NCBI RefSeq assembly: GCF_022012435.1
Contig: NZ_JAKLUA010000002.1
Location: 248,001-312,000 of the forward strand
From: Bradyrhizobium zhengyangense
GTDB taxonomy: Bacteria > Pseudomonadota > Alphaproteobacteria > Rhizobiales > Xanthobacteraceae
Length of the DNA stretch: 64,000 bases
Direction of reading: 5' to 3'
A model generated the notes under the pieces. That model had not been told where the DNA came from. It made no database searches and saw only the letters and a list, made by a program, of their open reading frames with translations. Shown here piece after piece: positions 23,347 to 31,843 of the stretch. The position numbers were made by a program, and so were the translations under genes. The number at the start of each line of letters is the position of its first letter. The stretch's first letter is position 1.

Positions 23347-24579
23347 TCAGGCCCGTTTCTCCACATTGGCGCTGCGCGAGGGCACGCCGAACTCCTTGCG
23401 GCAGACGTCGGCCAGCACGGCGACGCCGTCGCGGATCTGCTGATGCGAAGGGCTCGCAAAGCACAGCCGCAGGCGTGAGCTTGAATAGCCTTTGTTGGTC
23501 GACCATTCCGGCCCCGGATTGATCGAGACGCCGGCGGCAAGCGCAGCCTGATAAAGTTTGAGCGTATCGACCTGGTCGGGCAGCTTCACCCATAGGAAGA
23601 TGCCGCCCTTGGGTTCCCTAAATTCGGCCGCGGTTCCAAACTGCTCGTTGAGGGCTTCCATCAGCGTGTCGAGCTTGGTGCGCAGCGCCTTGGACAGCGC
23701 CGGCACATGGCTTGCGAAGTGCGGCTTGCAATAGGTGGCGAGCACCATCTGCTCCAGCGCGCCGGAGCCGGCATCCGTCTTCAGCGCCAGCATTCGCGAC
23801 ATCACATCCCAGGGCGCCACGATGAAGCCGACGCGCAGCGCCGGCGCGATCGACTTCGAGAACGAGCCGACATGGATCACCCCGCCATTCTGGCTCATCG
23901 CGTAGAGCGCTGGCGGCCGTTGTCGGGACCAGACCAGATCGGCATAGCAATCGTCCTCGAAGACGGGCACGCCATATTCGGCCGCCAGGCGCAGCAGTTC
24001 GGCGCGGCGGCCCTCCGGCATGATGCTGCCGGTCGGGTTCTGCACGGTCGGGATGGTGTAGATGTATTTGGGCCGGATACCGCGGCTCTTGAGGTCGGCG
24101 AGCGTGGAAGCCAGCGCGTCCATCCGCATGCCGTCGTCGTCGAGGGGAACGCCGACGGTGTTGACGCCCAGCCGCGTCAGCCGCTGCAGCGCTCCCTGAT
24201 ACGTTTCCTGCTCGACAATCACGGTGTCGCCGCGCGAAAGCAGCGTATTGTTGACGAGGTCGAGCGCCTGCAGCGAGCCCGAAACGATCATGAGATCGTC
24301 GATCGTGCAGCTGATTCCGGCATCGCGCTTCAGCTTTGTCACCAGGAATTCGCGCAAGGGGATGTAACCCTGCGGGCCATGCGCCAGGCCATAGGTCGCA
24401 AGCGAGCGGCCCTCGCGTCGCAAGGCTTGATTGGCCGCTTCGATCAGCTCGTCGAGCGGCACCTGTTCGGAATCGTTATTGCCGCCGACAAAGCTGTATT
24501 TGGCAAGGCCTGTCCAGCGCGCAGAAGGGGCCGGCAGCCCTGCGGGAAACAGGGGTGCGAAATCGAAGCTGGACGTCAT
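23347..24579 (-). CDS. PLP-dependent class I/II aminotransferase (LysN/2-aminoadipate type)
   Basis: 410 residues from ATG at 24577-24579 (GAGGAA upstream). Fold-type I features: LATYGLAHGPQGYIPLREFL, IVSGSLQALDLVNNTLLSRG, TIPTVQNPTGSIMP with the cofactor-binding Asn, FEDDCYADLVW with the pyridine-binding Asp, and SFSKSIAPALRVGF with the Schiff-base Lys. This is the MocR-like aminotransferase domain without the HTH part, as in 2-aminoadipate and kynurenine aminotransferases. Convergent with hpaD, 10 bases apart, so a shared pathway is not implied. Confidence 0.88.
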   Translation of the reverse strand: MTSSFDFAPLFPAGLPAPSARWTGLAKYSFVGGNNDSEQVPLDELIEAANQALRREGRSLATYGLAHGPQGYIPLREFLVTKLKRDAGISCTIDDLMIVSGSLQALDLVNNTLLSRGDTVIVEQETYQGALQRLTRLGVNTVGVPLDDDGMRMDALASTLADLKSRGIRPKYIYTIPTVQNPTGSIMPEGRRAELLRLAAEYGVPVFEDDCYADLVWSRQRPPALYAMSQNGGVIHVGSFSKSIAPALRVGFIVAPWDVMSRMLALKTDAGSGALEQMVLATYCKPHFASHVPALSKALRTKLDTLMEALNEQFGTAAEFREPKGGIFLWVKLPDQVDTLKLYQAALAAGVSINPGPEWSTNKGYSSSRLRLCFASPSHQQIRDGVAVLADVCRKEFGVPSRSANVEKRA

Positions 24580-24835
24580 GGGAGTGTTCCTCGTTGCTTT
24601 TATTGAGCGTTGTTTTTATTGGGCCGCCGGCTTGGTGCCGACCGGGCAGGGCGATTTCGATGATGACATCATGCCAGTGTTTTGCCCGACGCGTCAAACA
24701 AAATTCGTAAAATCCGCATCTCCGTCGCGCATGCGAACAAGGCGTTGATTTCACTGAGGCGGCTACTGTGCATGGGGTTGTTTTCGGGTTTTCGATTCGA
24801 TGGCGCGACGCCACTGGCTCGAAGCAGTGGCCGCT

Positions 24836-25363
24836 TTACTTCTTGCCTACCGTCCTGGTCGGACGACCCTGGCTGATGAAAGCGTAATGCGCATTGGCGA
24901 CGCCGCCGACCATCAGGGCCTCGACCACAGGCTCGGCGATCTCGCCCGTGGCGGCCCAGTCGACGATGAAATTGGCGCCGGTCCCGCCGCGCACGTCATC
25001 GGTTGGAATGACGACCGAGATGGTGGCGAGCGGCTTCACCGCGACTGGTGCCTTCAGATAGCTCTCGACCTGCTTGCCCGCGGTGTCGAAATAGGCGATG
25101 CGCCGGACCACCAGGGCTTGCGTCTCCGAGGCGTTGTGGACGCTCAGCGTCACCGAGAAATCGACCCGCAGCTTGCCCTGGCTCATCGCCACGCTCGAAT
25201 AGGCGGGCACGTAGAAGCCGCCGGAGACAGCGAGTTCCTCCTTCGGCACGGCCGCGAGCGAATCGGCAAAAGTCTGTTCGAGGTTCATCTTGGGCTGCGC
25301 GCCCGCCGGGCCAGCGCAGGCGAGGGGGCATAGCAGCATTGCAGCGGCGAGGCTCGCCCGCAT
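24836..25363 (-). CDS. DUF3124 secreted protein
   Basis: 175 residues from ATG at 25361-25363; upstream in-frame codons overlap the divergent antiporter region. Signal peptide in residues 1-23 (MRASLAAAMLLCPLACAGPA), possibly a lipoprotein although the lipobox is poor. Mature DUF3124 domain: SGGFYVPAYSSVAMSQGKLR, DFSVTLSVHNASETQALVVR, FDTAGKQVESYLK, NFIVDWAATG. Function unknown; the family has a beta-sandwich appearance. It is 67 bases from the divergent antiporter start. Confidence 0.8.
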   Translation of the reverse strand: MRASLAAAMLLCPLACAGPAGAQPKMNLEQTFADSLAAVPKEELAVSGGFYVPAYSSVAMSQGKLRVDFSVTLSVHNASETQALVVRRIAYFDTAGKQVESYLKAPVAVKPLATISVVIPTDDVRGGTGANFIVDWAATGEIAEPVVEALMVGGVANAHYAFISQGRPTRTVGKK

Positions 25364-25430
25364 GTGACGAATTGCTCGTTTGCCGCGCTGCACGCGGTCT
25401 CTAGGGTGCGGCAAAACGGACCGGTCTGGC

Positions 25431-27161
25431 ATGCACGAGCTCATTCGCGACATCACTCTCTGTATTCTGTTTGCCTGGATGCTGGGCCTGCTCGCTCATT
25501 TCTCCCGGCAACCGCTGATCCTGGCCTACCTTATCGCCGGCTTCTGCATAGGTCCATTCGGCGCCGGCTGGGTCAAGTCGCAGGAATCGATCAGCGTCAT
25601 CTCCGAGCTCGGCCTGATCTTCATGCTGTTCATGATCGGCCTCGAGATCGACCTCAAGAAGATCGTGCGGGCGGGCAAGGTGATCCTGTTCGCGGCCGGC
25701 GGCCAGCTGCTCGGCGGCTGCCTGCTCGGCATCCTGTTCTTTGCAGGTCTTGGGCTTTCGCTCGGCGGCGGCCATTTCGATGCGCTCTATCTCTGCATTG
25801 CCTGCGCGCTGTCCTCGACCGTCATCATCGTCAAGGTGCTGTACGAGAAGCGCGAGCTCGACACCTTGCCCGGCCGCATCACGCTCGGCGTGCTGGTCCT
25901 CCAGGACATTTTTGCAATTCTGTTCCTGGCGGTGCAGCCTAGCCTGGCCAATTTGCAGATTAGTGTGATCCTGCTTTCGATCGGCCGCGTCGCGGTGCTG
26001 GTCGCCGCCGCGCTGCTGGTCAGCCGCTACGTGCTGCCGCGGCTGTTCCACCAGATCGCCCGCCGGCCCGAGCTGATCCTGCTCGGGGCGCTCGCCTGGT
26101 GCTTTCTCGTCGCCGAGACCGCCGAGCAGCTCTCGCTGTCGCGCGAGATGGGCGCCCTGATCGCCGGTGTCTCGCTGTCGACCTTTCCTTACGCGCTCGA
26201 CGTTACCGCCAAGGTCACGACGCTGCGCGACTTCTTCATCACGCTGTTCTTCGTGGCGCTGGGCATGACCATTCCGGTGCCCGGCCTTTCGGTGATCGGG
26301 CTGGCGCTGATGATCGCTGCGTTCACGGCGGTGAGCCGTGTCGTCACCACCTTCACGCCGCTTTATCTGATGAAGCAGGGCCTGCGCGCGAGCCTGCTGC
26401 CCGCGATCAATCTGGCGCAGATCTCCGAGTTCTCGCTGGTGGTGATCCAGACCGGCGTCGCCGACAACCACATCGCAGCCGAAACGGCGAATGCGGCTTC
26501 CTTCGCCTTCGTGGTGCTGGCCGTGCTTTCGACCTTCGTCATGACGCGCAGCGACGAGATCACCCGCTGGGCCATCGGCCCGCTCAAGCGGATTGGCCTC
26601 CGCGATCTCGATCACGGCAACGGCCATGCCGAAGAGGGCCACGAGGGCGGCCACGGCGAAGCGCGCCGCATCGTCATCCTCGGCTTTTTCCGCGCGGCGA
26701 GCGCGCTGCTCGCCGAGATCGAGCGGCAGGCGCCGGTGCTGCTGGAACAGATCACGGTGGTCGACTTCAACCCCAATGTGTACCAGACCCTGCTTTCGCG
26801 CGGCCTGCACGTGATCTATGGCGATATCAGCAACGTCGATACGCTGCTCCATGCCGGGATCGGCAAATCCGAGATGATCATCCTCAGCGTACCGGACGCG
26901 CTGCTCAAGGGCGCCAGCAACGAGAAGCTGGTCCGCCATGTCCGCTCCCTCAATCCGAATGCCTCGATCGTCGCCACGGCCGATCTCCTCTCCGACGTCG
27001 GCGAGCTCTATGCGGCCGGCGCCAGCTACGTGACCGTGACCCGGCTCAGCGACGCTCATGAATTGTTGACGGTGATCGAGGCGGCCCAGGCCGGCCTGCT
27101 GGCCGACAAGCGCGCCGAGCTCGATGCTCGGCTGGGCGAGCGGCGCGAGGTGCTGCCCTGA
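25431..27161 (+). CDS. CPA2-family cation:proton antiporter with C-terminal TrkA-N/RCK-like domain
   Basis: 576 residues from ATG at 25431. About 12 membrane helices (residues 5-385) with YbaL/KefB-type signatures: FMLFMIGLEIDLKKIV, CIACALSSTVIIVKVLYEKR, GVLVLQDIFAILFLA, INLAQISEFSLVVIQ. A His/Glu-rich linker (HGNGHAEEGHEGGHGEARR) leads to a cytosolic Rossmann domain from ~residue 418 (IVILGFFRAASALLAEI). The usual nucleotide motif GxGxxG reads GFFRAAS, so NAD binding may be lost. The family exchanges K+ or Na+ for H+. Confidence 0.88.
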   Translation: MHELIRDITLCILFAWMLGLLAHFSRQPLILAYLIAGFCIGPFGAGWVKSQESISVISELGLIFMLFMIGLEIDLKKIVRAGKVILFAAGGQLLGGCLLGILFFAGLGLSLGGGHFDALYLCIACALSSTVIIVKVLYEKRELDTLPGRITLGVLVLQDIFAILFLAVQPSLANLQISVILLSIGRVAVLVAAALLVSRYVLPRLFHQIARRPELILLGALAWCFLVAETAEQLSLSREMGALIAGVSLSTFPYALDVTAKVTTLRDFFITLFFVALGMTIPVPGLSVIGLALMIAAFTAVSRVVTTFTPLYLMKQGLRASLLPAINLAQISEFSLVVIQTGVADNHIAAETANAASFAFVVLAVLSTFVMTRSDEITRWAIGPLKRIGLRDLDHGNGHAEEGHEGGHGEARRIVILGFFRAASALLAEIERQAPVLLEQITVVDFNPNVYQTLLSRGLHVIYGDISNVDTLLHAGIGKSEMIILSVPDALLKGASNEKLVRHVRSLNPNASIVATADLLSDVGELYAAGASYVTVTRLSDAHELLTVIEAAQAGLLADKRAELDARLGERREVLP

Positions 27162-27365
27162 TCGCTGGGGCCGTCTTCCGTCCGGCCGGCGTGCGCCTAT
27201 ATCGCTGGTATCTTCGGTGCAAGCCTGAAAGCCTGGCCGGGGGAGGCGGCTCCGGGCATATGCGGTTGCATCCAGGACACTAGCGTCGGGCTCCAAGTCC
27301 AGCTAAGGCGATCCCGGCTAGGGCGTCCGTGAAGCCGCCGGCCCGTAACCAATAGAGATTGGGAC

Positions 27366-28442
27366 ATGCCCGATACCGTCCAGGAAGTTTTGCAGGCCTT
27401 TGCCAGGGGCGAGCTCGTCGTCGTGACCGACGACGAGGATCGCGAAGGCGAGGGCGATCTGATCGTTGCCGCCTCATTCTGCACGGCGGAAAAGATGGCC
27501 TTCATTATCCGGCACACCTCCGGCATCGTCTGCGCGCCCATCACCACCGAGGATGCGCGCCGGCTGCGGCTCGATCCGATGGTCGCCCACAACGATTCCG
27601 CGCACACCACCGCGTTCACGGTCTCGATCGACTACAAGCCGGACGGCGGCACCGGCATCTCGGCCGAGGAGCGCGCCTCCTGCTGCCGCGCGCTGTCCAA
27701 TCCCAATGCCGGCGCCAACGACTTCGCCCGCCCCGGCCATATCTTCCCGCTGATCGCCAAGGACGGCGGCGTGCTGCTGCGCTCTGGCCATACCGAGGCC
27801 GCGGTCGATCTGTGTAAGCTCTCAGGACTTCCGCCGGTCGGCGTCATCAGCGAACTGATGAACGACGACGGCAGCGTGATGAAGGGCGAGCAGGTCGCCC
27901 AATTCGCCGCCAGGCACAAGCTGAAGCACGTCACCATCGCCGACATGATCGCCTACCGGCAGGCGCGCGAAAAGCTGATCGAGCGGGTCTCGACCTTCAC
28001 GACCGACAGCCCGATCGGGCCGCTTCAGGGCTATGCCTACCGCTCGCCGTTCGATTCCATTGCCCACGTCGCCTTCGTCTATAATGGTGTCGGCGACGGC
28101 AAGAACGTGCTGACGCGCTTCCACAAGCCGAATATCGTCAAGGATACCTTTACCGGCCACAAGCGCATGGCGACCGTGCTTGAGCACTTCAAGAAGTCCG
28201 GCCGCGGCGTGCTGGTGTACTTGCGCGATGGCGCTGCCGGCGTTCCGGTGTCGCCACTGCCGGATGAGACGGCAACGGAGGCCGACCGCAACCGCCAGTG
28301 GCGCGAGGTCGGCGTCGGCGCGCAGATCCTGCGCGATCTCGGCGTCACCTCGATCCGACATCTCACCTCGTCGGTGCACGACTACAAGGGCCTTTCCGGC
28401 TTCGGCATCGAGATCGTCGCCAACGAGCAGCTTGAAAGCTAG
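27366..28442 (+). CDS. ribB: 3,4-dihydroxy-2-butanone-4-phosphate synthase with degenerate GTP cyclohydrolase II domain
   Basis: 358 residues. Residues 1-203 are a complete RibB: TDDEDREGEGD (21-31) with the metal/substrate acids, LRSGHTEAAVDL (138-149) and GVISELMNDDG (159-169) with catalytic Glu. It makes the four-carbon unit of riboflavin from ribulose 5-phosphate. Residues ~205-355 align in position with RibA, but the zinc-binding cysteines of GTP cyclohydrolase II are all absent (no Cys after residue 150), so that half is probably inactive and a separate RibA is needed. The 200-base leader shows no convincing FMN riboswitch. Confidence 0.92.
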   Translation: MPDTVQEVLQAFARGELVVVTDDEDREGEGDLIVAASFCTAEKMAFIIRHTSGIVCAPITTEDARRLRLDPMVAHNDSAHTTAFTVSIDYKPDGGTGISAEERASCCRALSNPNAGANDFARPGHIFPLIAKDGGVLLRSGHTEAAVDLCKLSGLPPVGVISELMNDDGSVMKGEQVAQFAARHKLKHVTIADMIAYRQAREKLIERVSTFTTDSPIGPLQGYAYRSPFDSIAHVAFVYNGVGDGKNVLTRFHKPNIVKDTFTGHKRMATVLEHFKKSGRGVLVYLRDGAAGVPVSPLPDETATEADRNRQWREVGVGAQILRDLGVTSIRHLTSSVHDYKGLSGFGIEIVANEQLES

Positions 28443-28445
28443 CGC

Positions 28446-28510
28446 TGTCATTCCGGGGTGCGCTTCGCGTGCCCCGGGGTGCGTGAACCGCATCCCCGGG
28501 ATTCACGCAA
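28446..28510. repeat. Short palindromic intergenic repeat, CATTCCGGGG family
   Basis: Begins TGTCATTCCGGGG just after ribB and contains GCGCTTCGCGTGCCCCGGG and GCGTGAACCGC ... TTCACGC pairing arms. Shares its leading motif with elements at 29828-29905 and 46347-46449, but is a shortened or diverged copy. Confidence 0.55.
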
Positions 28511-28602
28511 GGCCGCACATCTGCAACGCAATTGCACTTGTTGCCGCGGCGCTCTAGTTTGTCCGGCAATTTTCCGACGGAACCAGACCGAAAGGACGTT
28601 TC

Positions 28603-29817
28603 ATGAGCGTACGCCCTCAGACCAAGGACAAGCCGGCTGCGGCTTCCTTCCAGTGGGACGATCCGTTCCTGCTCGACGAGCAGCTCACCGAAGACGAGCG
28701 CATGGTGCGCGACACGGCGCGAGCCTACGCCCAGGACAAGCTGCTGCCGCGCGTCACCAAGGCCTATCTGGAAGAGAAGACTGATCGCGAGATCTTCAAC
28801 GAGATGGGCGAGCTCGGCCTGATCGGCATCACATTGCCGGAGGAGTTTGGTTGCGCCAATGCGAGCTACGTGGCCTACGGCCTCGTCGCGCGCGAGATCG
28901 AGCGGGTGGACTCCGGCTATCGCTCGATGAACTCGGTGCAGTCCTCGCTGGTGATGTACCCGATCTACGCCTATGGCGACGATAACCAGCGCAAGAAGTA
29001 TCTGCCGAAGCTCGCCAGCGGCGAGTGGGTCGGCTGCTTCGGCCTGACCGAGCCCGACGCCGGCTCCGACCCGGCCGGCATGAAGACCCGCGCTGAGAAA
29101 GTCTCGGACGGCTATCGCCTGACCGGCAGCAAGATGTGGATCTCGAATGCGCCAATCGCCGACGTGTTCGTGATCTGGGCCAAGTCGGCCGAACACGACA
29201 ACCAGATCCGCGGCTTCGTGCTGGAGAAGGGCATGAAGGGCCTCTCCGCGCCGAAGATCGGCAGCAAGCTTAGCTTGCGCGCCTCCATCACCGGCGAGGT
29301 CGTGATGGACGGTGTCGTGGTCCCGGAAAGCGCGCTGCTGCCCAACGTCTCCGGCCTCAAGGGCCCGTTCGGTTGTCTCAACCGCGCCCGGTACGGCATT
29401 TCCTGGGGCGCGCTCGGCGCCGCCGAGGACTGCATGCATCGCGCCCGCCAGTACACGCTCGATCGCAAGCAGTTCGGCAAGCCGCTGGCCGCGACCCAGC
29501 TGGTGCAGAAGAAGCTCGCCGACATGGAGACCGAGATCGCGCTGGGCCTGCAGGGTAGCTTGCGCGTCGGCCGCCTGATGGACGAGGGCAAGTTCGCGCC
29601 CGAGATGATCTCGATCATGAAGCGCAATAATTGCGGCAAGGCCCTCGACATCGCCCGCGTCGCCCGCGACATGCACGGCGGCAACGGCATCTCGGCCGAA
29701 TTCCACGTGATGCGCCACGTCCATAACCTCGAGACGGTCAACACCTACGAGGGTACCCACGACGTTCACGCCCTGATCCTGGGCCGCGCGATCACGGGCA
29801 TTCAGGCGTTCTTCTGA
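28603..29817 (+). CDS. gcdH: Glutaryl-CoA dehydrogenase (acyl-CoA dehydrogenase family)
   Basis: 404 residues from ATG at 28603 (GAAAGGA upstream). Full ACAD fold: N-terminal helices with [15 protein letters not shown], beta domain with [20 protein letters not shown] and [18 protein letters not shown] for FAD contact, and the C-terminal domain with [32 protein letters not shown] and [20 protein letters not shown] holding the catalytic Glu. The Arg in the RSMNSVQ/TEPD context is typical of the decarboxylating type. It converts glutaryl-CoA to crotonyl-CoA in lysine, tryptophan and aromatic breakdown. Flanked on both sides by CATTCCGGGG repeats. Confidence 0.92.
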   Translation: MSVRPQTKDKPAAASFQWDDPFLLDEQLTEDERMVRDTARAYAQDKLLPRVTKAYLEEKTDREIFNEMGELGLIGITLPEEFGCANASYVAYGLVAREIERVDSGYRSMNSVQSSLVMYPIYAYGDDNQRKKYLPKLASGEWVGCFGLTEPDAGSDPAGMKTRAEKVSDGYRLTGSKMWISNAPIADVFVIWAKSAEHDNQIRGFVLEKGMKGLSAPKIGSKLSLRASITGEVVMDGVVVPESALLPNVSGLKGPFGCLNRARYGISWGALGAAEDCMHRARQYTLDRKQFGKPLAATQLVQKKLADMETEIALGLQGSLRVGRLMDEGKFAPEMISIMKRNNCGKALDIARVARDMHGGNGISAEFHVMRHVHNLETVNTYEGTHDVHALILGRAITGIQAFF

Positions 29818-29827
29818 AGACGTTCTT

Positions 29828-29905
29828 CGTCATTCCGGGGCGATGCGAAGCATCGACCCCGGAATCTCGAGATTCCCAGGTGCGCAAGGGCGCACCGGAA
29901 TGACG
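29828..29905. repeat. Inverted-repeat element, CATTCCGGGG family
   Basis: 78 bases with terminal CGTCATTCCGG / CCGGAATGACG (11 bp perfect). Internal CGATGCGAAGCATCG and GGTGCGCAAGGGCGCACC hairpins flank GGAATCTCGAGATTCC. An ATG at 29900 lies inside the element and is not a real start. The same modules occur in the opposite orientation at 46347-46449. Confidence 0.75.
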
Positions 29906-29926
29906 TCAAAGAACAAAGAAGAAGCC

Positions 29927-30850
29927 ATGTCCGACAACGACGATGTCCCGTTCAACCGCAACTTTCCGCTGAAGGCCGGCGCCGTCGAGGAAGTCCGCCC
30001 CGGCGTGCGGCGGGTGCTCTGTCACAATCCGAGTCCCTTCACCTTCACCGGCACCGTCAGCTACATCGTCGGCACCGGCAACGTCGCGATCATCGATCCC
30101 GGTCCTGATAACGAGGCCCATGCGGCCGCGTTGCTCGACGCCGTGCGCGGCGAGACGGTGAGCCACATCTTCGTCACCCACACCCATCGCGACCACTCGC
30201 CCAACACGGGCCGGATCAAGCAGGCGACCGGCGCGCCAGTTTATGCCGAGGGCCCGCATCGCGCCTCGCGCCCGCGCTTCGGGAGCGAGAAGCACAATCC
30301 GGAATCCGGATCCGACCGCGACTTCGTGCCCGATATCAGGATCGCCGATGGTGATGTCGTCGAGGGCGCCGGCTGGCGGCTCGAGGCCGTCGCGACGCCC
30401 GGCCACACTGCCAACCATCTCGCCTTTGCCTGGCCCGAGCGAAAGTTCAACTTCGTCGGCGATCACGTGATGGGCTGGTCGACCTCGATCGTGGCGCCGC
30501 CCGACGGCTCGATGATCGACTACATGGACTCGCTCGACCGGCTCGCTGCGCGCGAGGAGGATCTGTATTTCTCCGGCCACGGCCCGGAGATCCCGGAGGG
30601 CCAGCGCTTCGTGCGCTTCCTGATCCGTCACCGCAAGGCGCGTGAGGCCTCGATCCTGCACCGCCTCGCCAAGGGCGAGACCGATATCCCGACCATGGTG
30701 CGCGCGATCTATATCGGCATCGACCCGCGCCTGACGACGGCCGCCGGCTATTCCGTGCTGGCGCATCTGGAAGACCTCGTCGCGCGCGGCGTCGTCGCGA
30801 CGGATGGCGATCCCGTGATTGGCGGGACATACCGGATGGCGAACGCCTAG
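29927..30850 (+). CDS. Metallo-beta-lactamase-fold hydrolase (LACTB2-like)
   Basis: 307 residues from ATG at 29927 (AGAAGAAG upstream); the in-frame ATG at 29900 is within a repeat and has no site. MBL core: IDPGPDNEAHAAAL, FVTHTHRDHSPN (HxHxDH), ATPGHTANHLAF, NFVGDHVMGWSTSI with the bridging Asp, and SGHGPEI with the last His, giving a two-zinc site. The C-terminal winged-helix-like tail (ILHRLAKGETDIPTMVRAIY, VLAHLEDLVARGVV) is typical of the LACTB2/ribonuclease-like subgroup. Substrate not known. Confidence 0.87.
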   Translation: MSDNDDVPFNRNFPLKAGAVEEVRPGVRRVLCHNPSPFTFTGTVSYIVGTGNVAIIDPGPDNEAHAAALLDAVRGETVSHIFVTHTHRDHSPNTGRIKQATGAPVYAEGPHRASRPRFGSEKHNPESGSDRDFVPDIRIADGDVVEGAGWRLEAVATPGHTANHLAFAWPERKFNFVGDHVMGWSTSIVAPPDGSMIDYMDSLDRLAAREEDLYFSGHGPEIPEGQRFVRFLIRHRKAREASILHRLAKGETDIPTMVRAIYIGIDPRLTTAAGYSVLAHLEDLVARGVVATDGDPVIGGTYRMANA

Positions 30851-30857
30851 CGGTCCG

Positions 30858-31715
30858 TCACTTCTTCACTGTCTTCGCGGGAGCCTTGGGTGGCGGTGCC
30901 ACCGGGGTCTTCTTCGCCGGCTTCAGCGCATCGGCGTCGGCTGCGGTGTTGAGATCGTCGATGAACTTCGTCACGCGCGCGGCGTTGCTGCCGAGGTCGC
31001 TGTCGAAATAGCGTGAGGCGGAGCGGATATCGACGCGGGAATCGTCACCGTCAGGCACGACCCTGATCGAGATATCCTCGCGAAAGCCCATGATCGGCGT
31101 GCGCGCCACCGCCTCGATGCGGCCCATGCGGCGCGGGGGCTGCGGCTCGCGTTCGTCGATGACGGTCCATTTGCGCTTGATGACAAGCTGCCGCGCGATC
31201 GCATAGGCGCGGTCGACGGGGATCTCAAGCTCGATCGGTTCGATGTCAGGATAGAACTGACGTTGCTGCTCGGCCGAATAGAGACCGGCATAGACGGCGG
31301 TGTTGGTGCCGTCCCCGGTGCGCAGGCGCGACAGCGCATCGAAACGCGGCGGATCGATCGGGTCGGTGGTGATGTCGTAGATGTGAGGCAGCTTGCGGTA
31401 CAGCAGGGCCTGATAAGCGGGATAGGCGAGGATCGCGCCATCGATCAGGAAGGCGAGCAGGATGCGCGCCATGCCGCGCGAGCCGTTTTGCCAGATCGCG
31501 GCAAAGCCGGCGAGGCCGAACAGGATGGATAATCCTGCGATCGCGAGCCCGCCGAAGAAAGTGGCCAGCGCCGGCTTCATCTCCAGGAAGTCGAAGCGGA
31601 CGATGATGATCGACACCACCACAGCCACCACCGCGAATACGGCCAGATTGCGCGCCCAGGTGGCGAGGCTGGACACGGGCTCCGTCTGATAGGGAGCGGA
31701 AAACCTGCGGGCCAT
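30858..31715 (-). CDS. DUF1499 membrane protein
   Basis: 285 residues. Three N-terminal membrane helices (residues ~20-42, 49-72, 82-103), then a DUF1499 domain: AYAIARQLVIKRKWTVIDER, MGRIEAVARTPIMGFREDIS, IRVVPDGDDSRVDIRSASRY and DLGSNAARVTKFIDDL. The Lys/Pro/Ala tail (PAKKTPVAPPPKAPAKTVKK) is low complexity. DUF1499 has no defined activity. Ends eight bases from the convergent MBL gene. Confidence 0.85.
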   Translation of the reverse strand: MARRFSAPYQTEPVSSLATWARNLAVFAVVAVVVSIIIVRFDFLEMKPALATFFGGLAIAGLSILFGLAGFAAIWQNGSRGMARILLAFLIDGAILAYPAYQALLYRKLPHIYDITTDPIDPPRFDALSRLRTGDGTNTAVYAGLYSAEQQRQFYPDIEPIELEIPVDRAYAIARQLVIKRKWTVIDEREPQPPRRMGRIEAVARTPIMGFREDISIRVVPDGDDSRVDIRSASRYFDSDLGSNAARVTKFIDDLNTAADADALKPAKKTPVAPPPKAPAKTVKK

Positions 31716-31843
31716 GTCGTTCCATCACCGATCTGGGTCGCCGGTTGAGGGCACAGGCGACGGGAGTAGGCTGACCTAGCGCATTTTCCGCTTGGCTGTG
31801 AAGCGGTTTATCCCCCGTTCTGGACCGGTGAAAGACCAAGGCC

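Noticed and set aside
27200..27365. FMN riboswitch ahead of ribB
   Set aside because: TCTTCGG near 27208 and a TGAAA...CCGG stretch resemble the 5' end of the RFN element, but the conserved GACCGGCGGT and 3' closing blocks are missing.
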